From positions 1 to 64,000 of the forward strand of contig WNNJ02003631.1 in NCBI GenBank assembly GCA_012934845.2: a stretch of DNA of 64,000 nucleotides, given 5' to 3'. How positions within the stretch are numbered: position 1 is the stretch's first letter; the number at the start of each line of letters is the position of its first letter. The DNA is from Pomphorhynchus laevis (Eukaryota; Acanthocephala; Palaeacanthocephala; Echinorhynchida; Pomphorhynchidae). Below the pieces are notes generated by a model. The model searched no databases. It had not been told where the DNA came from and saw only the letters and a program-made list of their open reading frames with translations. Shown one piece after another: positions 19,678-29,114 of the stretch. The translations under genes were made by a program, and so were the position numbers.

Positions 19678-21720
19678 GGAAAGTTGGGCAAGATATGTGG
19701 ATGTGTGGTCAAAGCGACGGAGACGTAGGAGCACTCGAACGGCGAGTTGATGATGCGTTGTAGGGGTAGGATGATGGATTTTGGAGAATCGGCAAAATAC
19801 TGAGGCAGTAATCGATTTTAGGGAAAAGAAGCGATGAAAGAAGAGACATACAAAAACGGAAGTCGATAAGAGGGGCGGATACGGCGGATGTCACGGAGAA
19901 TTAAGTTATATGAGCGCACCTTGTCACAAACGAATGGTTTAAGGGAAAGGTTATCATCGAAATGGAAGCCTAAGAAAGTGAGATTGTGTACTATGGGGAT
20001 GATCGATGAGGCAAAATATACAGTGGGAGGAGATATGTTTAGTTTACGAGGGAGGATCCACATTATTTTGGACTTGTCTGGGTTTATAACGAGACGAAGA
20101 TGAGACAGACGTTTGTAGATAGAAGAAAGACAGTTTGAGACAGAAATTGCGATATCGTGTATACGATGGGCGGGTGCATGATCATATATGATGATGTCAT
20201 AGGCGTATTGCATGACGTTAAAGGAGTAAGGTTTGATAAAATATAGAGATCGCCAAGTAAAAGAGAAAAAATCAGGGTACCTAGGACTGAACACTGTGGG
20301 AGCCCGCAGAAAATAGGGATGGGAGGAGAGGGTGATGAATTTGTACAGACGCGAAAAGAAAGGTCGGATAGATATGAGGTAAGTCATACTACGGAGGAGG
20401 AAGAAAAACAGTAATCATAACGAAGGCGAGAAAGGAGGATGGAGTGGTTGACGATGTCGAAGGCAAAGGAGAGGTCGAGGGAGATGAGAACACTATATGG
20501 AGCCTTGTCACGAGAAATGAGTAGGTCGTTGTAAACTGTCATGCAAGCGATTTTTGTGGAGTGATTAGAGCGGAAAGCGGATTGAAAAGGAGGGTACAGA
20601 TTGGATGAAGAAAAATAAACGTTGTTCTGTATTAAGATAAGGCGCTCTAAGAGCTTGGAAAGAGTAGGGAGTAGTGAAATCGGGCGATAGCTAGACGAAA
20701 ATGAGGGGTCGAGCGACTTTTCTTAAGGAGAGGACGAACGATGGCGGATTTCCAGTGTGAAGAAAAGATACGACTGCGGTGGACAAGTTAAACAAGGTGG
20801 TGAGAAAAGGGGATATCGATGTGCATATAAATTTTAGTATGGGGTAGGTAGGGGATCGGTAGATGAGGTTGTGTTGGGCAAGGGCATGAAGACAGATGAG
20901 ACTTTGGCAGGTGAGACTGTGAGAAGATGAACGAGTTCTGGGATGATGATGCGAGGTGAGTAACAGTGAAATATAATGGAGACGGGTTGTTAGAGAGTAA
21001 TGTGGATACTTTGGTGTGAAGAAATGACGAATAATCATGGGGACTGATGTTGCAAGACGAAGAGGAACAAGAAAGGATTTAGTTAAAAGTATGCCATAGA
21101 GACTTTGATTTTATGTTGCCAGAATAAGTTGCATTTGGTATGTAGTGGGTGGATATGAGACCGGCGAAGAGCAGGATAGGAATCTTGGAGAGACGTAGTG
21201 AGTGAGCAGATATCACGCCTGAGTGAGCGGTGATAGACACAAAAAGCATGACGGAGTCGACGCTTTGAGTGTAGGCATTGGATTTCACACCATGGGGCAC
21301 TGTGCAAGCAACGGTGAGAGTGAGGCTTGAAGGGCAAGATGAGATCGAGAGCGAATGTGAGTTCAGAGTCGAAAAGAAAGGCAAGATCGTGAGGAGATTA
21401 TGTTATTGTTGGAGAAGATTGAGACGATTTGAGTAAGGCAGAGCGGAGAAGGGGATGTCAAGATTTCTCCAAGAACGACGTAGGATGGTAGGTGTGTAAG
21501 GCGAGGAGTTGTTGGAGGTGATATCAAGGGTGACGAGAAAGTGATCGGATAGACCAGGATCGGAGATCTGCCTTGAGCTGTAGCCAGCAAAACGATTGGA
21601 GACAGCTATAATGTCGCGTGCCCCGTCAATGATATGTGTGCGGGTAGTGGAGATGAATTTGTAATTGTAGTTGGATAGAATGTTGTTAAACCGGATGGAA
21701 TCTGTGGAAGAGGGAACTTA
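19678..21720 (-). mobile_element. LINE-B copy, endonuclease plus RT, inverted
   Basis: Minus-strand copy with RT (19700-20700) and, upstream, the APE-type endonuclease region (21080-21600). The endonuclease region includes a DPGLSDHFLVTLDI-type block, the SDH motif typical of APE endonucleases, read near 21540-21590. The RT part is about 95% like the plus copy by eye and has the same frame change before motif C. Its motif C reads QYAYDIIIY, so one catalytic Asp is replaced. The copy lacks the last ~360 bp of the family, including the tail hairpin, so it is truncated at both ends. Confidence 0.8.
19818..20387 (-). pseudogene. LINE-B RT fragment with altered YADD motif
   Basis: Open stretch of 189 codons collinear with the first part of the frame at 18025-18900. 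Motif C is YAYD instead of YADD, a change that would abolish polymerase activity. The following LRLVINPDKSKIMWILPRK is conserved. Confidence 0.75.
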
Positions 21721-21779
21721 ATTTTTAATTAAGTGGGAACTTAATTAAGAGGGAATTTAATTATTAATCAGTAGAAGTG

Positions 21780-24735
21780 GGAACTTAATCAAGGAATGAG
21801 TGAACTTAATCAAATCATTGACTGCTTATCTACGGACTTACATTCAACAAAACTAACCGGTAAAATATTGAATTCTATTTATACAGACATTGATGATCAG
21901 TCCAAGCGGCGGTTAATGTCGGGAATTGTGATGTTGATAATCGGTGTATAACTCAAGTGAATAATCGCTTTACATCAGAAAATGTCGACAAGCAAAGACA
22001 TGTTATTAATTACGGTAACTTGAACTTTAGAAGGGGAATAAACCATGCGTCAGAAATAATGCTTTCCAAATCTCAGCCCAGAAAATTGCAACTAAAGAAA
22101 TTGAAACCATTCGTACTTGGACTCGAGATCAACGACATTCTCGATTACTTAGTATACCGAATTCTTCAAACGACGTTTTGGGTATTGTAACGAATGAGAA
22201 TGATATCCCAAGAAATCATCATCCATGTAAACGATACTAATTGTACTGCATCTTTAATCGAATCACCTCACGCTTATCAAGCGGATTGCATTCCTGCTGA
22301 TAACGAACCAATCATCGCCCAGTATCAACGAGTCACATGTACACAAACTAATAGTCGCAATGCTCGTTTTATTCATCAGATATGCAATTACATTCTAAAC
22401 TGTCGAAAAATCATGACTGTCCTCGAGTAATAATTTTTACTAATATACCAGAATCTGATTATATGAACATTCAACATCGCTTGAATGATGATATTATGCA
22501 CGTTCGTAATGTTCTTTCGAATTTATTTTGCGATCTGCCTCATGCCAAATTACTTAAAATTAAAATATTCTCTTTTTCGTTCGGGAAGAAAATAAGCAGA
22601 AAATAATTACAGCCCAAGATTATTAAAAGCTAATATAAGAAATGATGAAACTACTGGAATGATTCTATGAAATTCTTTTCGATTATCAGGAACTCAAATT
22701 CTAATTTTACGAGATTTTTCCGTTGTGAATCACAGGATTCACAGGAGTGTGAATCACAGGATTCACATTCACTTTTGGATTTATGCCTTACTGTACCATA
22801 TGACATTCTCGATAGATTAAGCTATCTGGACCCAATAGGTCATTCAGATCATGTGGTCATTTCGATTAGTCTGAGCGATGTCTACTCACATGGCGTAAAT
22901 CCGACGTCGTCTGTAAACCCATTCAGAACTGACTTTGCTCTAGTAAATAAATATCTCGTTGGGGTAAAGTGGTTGGATGCTTTTGATGTTGGCGTCGAAT
23001 ATTCATGGCAGTTTTTCAGGGATACTCTGTACCACCTCCTTAATCGTTTCTCACCTCTTCAGAGTAAACACTGTTTGACATCGATCTCACCGCCTTGGTT
23101 TAATAGCGACATAAAACATGCTTTAAAAATTAGACGTAAGGCCTTTAATGACTATCGTGAAGACAGAGCTAATTTCAGCACTTATAAGAAATGGCGAAAC
23201 CTCGTTACGTTCATAAAGCGAACTGGTAGGCGATCTTTCGAAAAACAGCTAAGTATAAACTGTCACCGTGATCCCCGTTCTTTCTTTGGGTATGTGACTG
23301 CTAAGCATACGCGCTGTAAACCTATAAATTGCATACAACGTGACGATGGGAAATTCATAACTGATTCTTTGCAGATATCAAATATGTTTGGAAATCATTT
23401 CCATTCTTTGAATCTTGACCATAAGGATGTGACAATGGGTGATCCGTGTACATTTGAATCGCCCGGAGATGACACCAGAGACCTCTTCCGATGTGATAAT
23501 GTTCTCCAAGAGCTTCGGAAACTGAAATGCAAAGCAGGTGCGGGTCCATATGGCTTACCGCCCGTATATCTGCGCAACATCGCTGACATAATATGTCATC
23601 CGCTTTACAGTATTTTCTCTGCGTCTGTTGCTTTTGGCGTTGTTTCTACTGATTGGCAGAATTCCATCATCTGTCCTATTTATAAGAAAGAGGATAGTTC
23701 GTCCATTGACAATTATAGGCCTATTAGTCTCACTTGCGTGTGTTGTCGTGTGCTAGAGAGATTGATTAAGCGACGAATAATAGAATTTCTAGATAGATTT
23801 CTAATTTTGAACCCAGTACAGCATGGCTTTTGAAAAGGTTATTCCACGACTACTAATCTTGTACATGCACGTGAAAATTGGTATCACTATTATGATCAAG
23901 GTATACATACCAGTTGATATCATTTTCTTTGATTTCTCAAAAGCGTTCGACTCAGTTAATCACACGCGTCTTATTGAGAGTGTCGTATTAGTAAGTGAGT
24001 CGCTGTCTAGTCCATTTCCAGTGTTGTTAGGTGTTCCAAGGGAAGTGTGTGCTGACTTATCCACTCAAAAGCATTCAAACTACGTGTGTTACATCACAAA
24101 ACGCTTAATATGACATACTCGTCGAGCTCTGATAGGCATAGATCCGTTATGTTACCATACCTTAGCAAATGCGTTTTTCTTGAGCCATATCTTATACGCA
24201 TCGCCAGCTTGTTATCCCGAAACTACTTATGAGCGTCGTGCATTGGAGAAAGTGTTCAGATCAACAACTAAATTAGTGTCAGGGCTGCATATTTTTGGCT
24301 ACGCCAAACACCTCCAGATATTAAATATGCCTTGTCTGCGATATATCCGTGACAAGCGTGATCTCTCTCTCTTTTTGGAAAATTCTGCATACTAAAGATC
24401 ATCCACTGTCACATCTACTGCAACTGAGAGGTCAACCTTCTCTTCGTGGACACCCCCTGATGCTGAAAACACAAAGGTACATGCATGCAGTTTCCTGCTT
24501 TGCCAATCGAGTCGTACGATCTTAAAATTCGCTTCAGAGTGCGACCGTTTTGTCGTCTACTGCTTCAAGTTTTTGCTCTCTACTGGATGATGACCCTTCC
24601 TTCTCAAGACAACTGTGGGATTTTCAGTTATTCATCTGATGAGGGAGGGACAAATCGACTCTTATTCTTTTTATTATTTTTATTTTGTGAATCAACTTGT
24701 AAAGAGCCTCGGCTCAATTTGTTGTCAATTAATAA
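21780..24735 (+). mobile_element. CR1-like LINE-D copy (ORF1 to 3' tail)
   Basis: Decayed but nearly full-order LINE. An ORF1-like region (about 21800-22660) reads NQIIDCLSTDLHSTKL, then VIIFTNIPESDY and HVRNVLSNLFCDLPHAKLL, comparable with ORF1 of LINE-C (IIVNLNESPSPN). It leads into ORF2 without the N-terminal half of the endonuclease. ORF2 holds the end of the APE domain (DPIGHSDHVVISISL), the linker, and RT up to NYRPISLTCVCCRVLERL. The later RT and C-terminus (23830-24500) are badly broken. The tail ends in AATTAATAATAATG near 24735. Confidence 0.8.
22667..23833 (+). pseudogene. LINE-D ORF2 segment (endonuclease end, linker, RT start)
   Basis: Open frame of 388 codons. Residues 45-65 hold the SDH endonuclease motif (IGHSDHVV). 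A linker follows with PPWFNSDIKHALKIRRKAF, and from about residue 290 come the RT fingers (KAGAGPYGLPPVYLRNI, DWQNSIICPIYKKED, then NYRPISLTCVC). It ends at a stop just after NPVQHGF. Downstream pieces in other frames supply DFSKAFDSVNHTRL (motif A, near 23930). An in-frame repeat near the start (SQDSQECESQDS) comes from a small tandem duplication. Confidence 0.8.
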
Positions 24736-26385
24736 TAATGAGCGTAATCAACTTCGTCAAGCCAAAAAAACTTATAAGGCAACACGTTAAAGACGAAGAG
24801 AATACCTTGTCTATTCAGAATTTTCAAGTCGTGCGACAGGAAACGTGGATTCGGTGGGTTCAATTGGAACCACATATGGGTTCTCATCTGACGCTACCTA
24901 TGCGTATTCAGTAACTACGAATAGATTTACAAGTACATCATATAATATAGTAGAGCATAAATCTTCGTTGTGGTCACTATCAACGGTATACGGCAGCGAA
25001 TTGTTAATATTGAAAGGAATAAAAAAGATTATCGCTGTATGATACTTTACTCTAACATTCGCTGTATTCTAAACAGCGAATCGATGAGCTGAGACCAAGG
25101 GTATATAGCACTGATATTATGTTGGCTACGTTTACTGAGTCTTGGATATATTCTGATGTTACTGATAGTGAAGTTGAATTATCAAGTTACGTGTGCTATC
25201 AAGCCGATAGCACACGTCGGCCCGATAGTCAGCTCCCCATCGTTAACCAACCTTTCTTTCTTAGACGACATTCGTCCCACCTCTTTATCGCTGCGCTTCC
25301 GTCATTCCCATTTACTCCACGTTCCCAATTACTCTAACAAGTACGGTTTCCGATCCTTCCTCGTCTCTGCCCCCTTGCCTGAAGTCAGCTCCCTCTCGAC
25401 GTTTGTTGCGATCCCTCCTTTATCACATTCAAATTCTTCCGTTTTCACCTTCTCGACACATTATTCAGACTTTTGCTTGTTTTTTCTTCGTGGTCATGTA
25501 AGCGTGCGCCAGCACGCATTTGCCATGTAAAATAAATCTATTTTTTTACAGTATTGTGGTGACATTACTTGAAGCAAAATCATCTGACGATATTGACACT
25601 TTATGGATCGCTATATCTCTACCCAATCGTCGATCAATCGTCGTCGGTCTTATTTATCGTAGCCCTTATGCTACAGCTAATTACATTATCACTGATATGT
25701 ATCGTTATACCAATTTGCACAATCTCCTCCTTATAGGTGATTTGAATATGTCACATGTAGACTGAGAAAATTATACACCTGAACCCGGCTGTGATTGTTT
25801 CTCGTACGAACTACTTAATTTTATTAATAATCTTAATCTTGTTGAACATATGCGTCATTTCACACGTTTTACTGGGAATCAACGGTTTTTACTAGATTTA
25901 TTCCTTACTTCTGATAAACAACTTAGAAAAAGTTACATATCTCGAACCGTTAAAAGCATCGGATCACTGCATTATCCTTTTGGATTCCTGCATTTCACTA
26001 CACTTCATTCGTAATTTTCATTCAAATTCAATTCAATATTTTAAAACAAATGTGCCTTTAGTTCGTCAGTGCTCTTCCATCGTATGCTGGCTAAATCCCT
26101 TTGTAGTGGGTATCAATAGCGCATGGAAACATTTCAAACGGTATTATTGGATTTGCTTCGGCGTTATTCAGCTCACAATTCCTTTATTACTGTCCACAAC
26201 CAGTTTACATTCTTAAAACGGCAAAACGACGAAATTTTAAAGAGCGATTTGCTCAACAATCTGTCTTTAATCCAAGCTCTTTGTTGAAGTAGGCAAACTT
26301 CAAACAGTGACATCGCTAATGCCTTTGCCAATCATTTCAAATTGATTTCGCAACACTCAAACTCACAAATAGCGAATATTCCTGT
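24736..26385 (+). mobile_element. Second CR1-like LINE-D copy (ORF1 end, endonuclease, linker)
   Basis: Starts exactly where the previous copy ends. An ORF1 C-terminal block (EENTLSIQNFQVVRQ, near 24800) parallels GEKNLIVKNFQVVRR in LINE-C. The APE endonuclease begins near 25085 (STDIMLATFTESWIYSDV), is split by a LINE-B insertion, then resumes at 25550 (DTLWIAISLPNRR, GLIYRSPYATANYI, LIGDLNMSHVD with the GDLN catalytic block) and continues broken into the linker (ANAFANHFKLIS, near 26315). No RT is left: the copy ends at the junction with a REL-LINE fragment. Confidence 0.75.
25216..25548 (+). mobile_element. LINE-B 3' fragment nested in LINE-D endonuclease
   Basis: About 330 bp matching the last part of LINE-B (compare 18800-19105), including the tail hairpin at 25502-25517 and the AAAATAAATCTATTTTTTT end. 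The endonuclease reading of the host LINE stops at ...YQADST before it and resumes with IVVTLLEAKSSDD after it, so it is a true insertion. The left end is ragged. Confidence 0.85.
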
Positions 26386-26993
26386 AAGTATCAAATAAAG
26401 TTCGCAAGTATCAAATAAAGTTCGCTCCGAACGACTTCCATAAAAACCACAGCAGGCGATATCCAAACGTGCATCATGAGCGCGAGATGTAGATATGCGC
26501 TCGAAATGAATACTAGAATTTACTGGCAGTAGTGTTGGCTCTTTTTGCACATTATCACATATTTCTGTCAAGGTTTTAGAAAATATATCACGAATTGAAT
26601 CATGTCTTATCGATGGATGACCTCCGGTGGGACAGGTAAGTGAGTGAGCCAGAGAATTATGTTCACCGCAGGGGCAATGAGAGGGCGCGTCTAGTGGTAG
26701 TCTATGATATCGAGCTGCAAGTGCGTCACGAAATTCTACATTGCTAACTCGAGTCCAACGATCACTCGTAGGATATGTGGAGAGCCATGACGAGGCACCT
26801 TTGACTTGTAGATGTTCCATAATACGTAACAAATTGTCACCAAGATTAGCTACTCGATCTCTAAGCAATGACTTTTGAATATCAATCTTTGAAGTGCCTA
26901 TAAGGGCAATGCGTTTGGATTGTTCAGTCCTTAAGTCCACACCGTATAATTTGACAAAATTACGGTCAAAGATTGGAATTCAGTTGGCTCGTT
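26386..26993 (-). mobile_element. REL-LINE fragment, second lineage (zinc and nuclease-like part)
   Basis: Minus-strand open frame (26940-26332 and upstream) reading KGASSWLSTYPTSDRW, EFRDALAARYHRLPLD, then the zinc motif CPCGEHNSLAHSLTC, GGHPSIRHDSIRDIF, and the nuclease-like block ARLDIACCGFYGSRSERTL. The reading breaks off right after LFDT. These are the same modules as in the C-terminal ORF of the REL-LINE at 3250-6570, but the sequence is clearly another lineage. A 19-bp segment of its coding sequence is repeated in tandem at the junction with LINE-D (26386-26404 and 26406-26424). Confidence 0.75.
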
Positions 26994-27139
26994 CAATTTC
27001 GATGTGTATTCGCGGTCCTCGTTCTGCTCGACATCGACCTGCAAACTCAATGAACTAAAATTTATAGTATAACTATATTTGTTTGTTTGTTTTTTTTTCA
27101 AAAAAAATCAATTATTAAAAAAAAATATTATTATTATTA

Positions 27140-27170
27140 TTTTAAGCGGACGTTTGTTGTCCGCTTAAAA
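27140..27170. repeat. Hairpin built from REL-LINE-like sequence
   Basis: TTTTAAGCGGAC and GTCCGCTTAAAA pair around GTTTGTT. The right part of the left arm plus the loop (GCGGACGTTTGTTG) reappears 10 bp further on as the first bases of the next REL-LINE fragment. Confidence 0.85.
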
Positions 27171-27171
27171 T

Positions 27172-27640
27172 ATTACTTTGGAGCGGACGTTTGTTGACGT
27201 CAGTTTATTTAATAATCATGCTTCATCCTCTCAATCGAAATCAATAGAGTCGGTATTTCATTACCATGAGAAGAGAAAACGTTCAAAATACGAGGAAAGA
27301 ATAATTGACATTGAGCGTAGTATTTTCTGTCCCTTTATAATGGCGACCAATGGTGCAATTGGACCATCTGCTTCTGGTTTGCTACGAACACTAGCACACA
27401 AACTATCTGTCAATAGTGGCGAATCCTACGCTGATGTGATTTCTGAGTTGCGAAATAATTTGAGCATTTGTACAGCAAAAATGGTTTCACGCTGCTTTCG
27501 TTCACCAAGAGTGAAAATTTTTGTTCCACGTGAACTATGGTGATACAAAATCAAGAAAATATAATAAACATTGTTGAATAGTAATATTTTTTATTTTTTA
27601 TTTGTGACTCAATTGCGCTGGCTTTGTAAATAAATTATCT
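27172..27640 (+). mobile_element. REL-LINE 3' tail fragment 1
   Basis: Open frame 27178-27543 reads MERTFVDVSLF, then FHYHEKRKRSKYEERIIDIE, CPFIMATNGAIGPSASGLL and ESYADVISELRNNLSICTA. This is the extreme C-terminus of a REL-type LINE protein, the part that should follow the ERTLFDT block of the fragment at 26386-26993. That fragment is on the opposite strand, so an inversion or an independent insertion separates them. The 3' UTR is AT-rich. Confidence 0.7.
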
Positions 27641-27687
27641 TTATCTAAAATAAAAAATTTTAATATATTATTAATTACAACATATGG

Positions 27688-28085
27688 TTAGCGAGAAAAA
27701 GATCAAAATACGCGGAACGTATCATCGATATCGAAAGGAGTAGATTTATGCCGCTGGTGTTCACGGCTTCTGGTGCTGCGGGACCCGACGCCATGGTTTT
27801 GCTCAGGACAATTGCTCGATTGCGTTCATTACGTGGGAATAAAAGCTATGCTGAATGCCTGTGTGGCCTTAGAAGGTCCATAAGTTTGCTGCTGTGTCGT
27901 GCTGCCTCACATGCAATCAGAGGGTGCCGGTCGACTAGGGGTCACCCATATAGTCGTGGATCCGAACGGATGGATGATTCTAATGTTTTAGAATAAATAA
28001 TAATACATAACAATGTTAAATGTATATTGGCCCATTTGAGGGAACCATATGTTGTAATTAATAATATATAAAAAAAATTATTATT
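27688..28085 (+). mobile_element. REL-LINE 3' tail fragment 2
   Basis: Reads RKRSKYAERIIDIERSRF, then MPLVFTASGAAGPDAMVLL and KSYAECLCGLRRSISLLLC (27748-27996). This is the same C-terminal module as the preceding fragment but clearly diverged. The tail carries TGGCCCATTTGAGGGAACC (28028) and ends in a TTATTATTATT run. Confidence 0.75.
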
Positions 28086-28094
28086 ATTATTAAA

Positions 28095-28434
28095 ACGGTT
28101 GATGATGTACAATCGCTGCAAGGATGTCCTCCAAACTGCAACGAAGCTATAGCGATATGATTTCGCTTATACGAACACGATTTAGTATAATTCTCGCGCG
28201 TTTTATTTCCTGCTGCATGCGGGCTCCACGATCACGAATCGGTGAATTTACTCGGCCCATGGGGAACGCGGTGACTGGAATAGCTTCAATTGGATGAATG
28301 CATTATTTTTTTTCTTTCTACGTTGGAATGTTTCATAACTTTTGTACATTTACGAATTATGACAGTAGTGGCCCATTTGAGGGAACCATATTTTCTGTAC
28401 ATTCGGAATAAATATTATTAAATCTTCAAAAAAA
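28095..28434 (+). mobile_element. REL-LINE 3' tail fragment 3
   Basis: A shorter third copy of the module (SYSDMISLIRTRFSIILA, then CMRAPRSRI) followed by the same TGGCCCATTTGAGGGAACC tail motif at 28369 and an AATAAATATTATT end. The three tails in direct order suggest repeated insertion at or next to an existing tail. Confidence 0.7.
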
Positions 28435-28748
28435 ATTATTATTAAATACAACAGCAGCAAATTAGCGTAGAGCTCGTACAGGCTGGGTACAGGGTAAAAA
28501 CAAATATAAATGAAAATCCGATTGTTCTAGTTAGTACAAGTCTTTAGACTTTTCTTAAAGGACAAAATACTGGAGGCCGAAACCACTTGACTTATTAGCT
28601 TATTCCAGCTTTTCCACGTTCGGTTGACAATTGTGTTAAATCTTCTTTGTGGACGAATGTGGGTCTTTAACGTGAGGTGATGTCCCCTCAATCTGTTTGA
28701 ATTTCGAAGTTCGAACAGTTTACGACAAACATGTTCCCTCTGCCCTTT

Positions 28749-29105
28749 TTAAACATTAGGCGTTGTCCACACAAACATTAAATCAGATGACTTTAAAGAT
28801 TTCTTCACTGTAGTCACACCAAGTGCGTGGAGTCGAAAAATGAATGAGAACTTGCGTTGGCTGAGTACAAGATGTGTGGCCTTGCGTAATATGGATTCGT
28901 ACAGGTTCATCTCTGGCGTAGTTTGAGGGTGACAGGCAGGTGAAGCGTATCTCATTAAAGATAAGACATAAGCATTGTAAATTAACTTAAAACTGGATGC
29001 GTCAAGCTGGCCAATGGTCCTTCTAATAAGTCCTAAAATTCGACGGCATTTAGCAACTGTGTGACTGGTATGTGGGATGGTCGATAAGCTTCTATTTACG
29101 ATCAC
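28749..29105 (-). pseudogene. LINE-C ORF2 C-terminal segment
   Basis: In-frame continuation of ORF2 after a single TAA. It carries the C-terminal LGLIRRTIGQLD and LMRYASPACHP blocks and is more than 95% identical to 14317-14673. It ends at the same TAA as that copy, after which coding-like sequence (FNTIVNRTWKSWNKLI) still continues for about 70 codons. Confidence 0.85.
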
Positions 29106-29114
29106 TCCAAGGTC

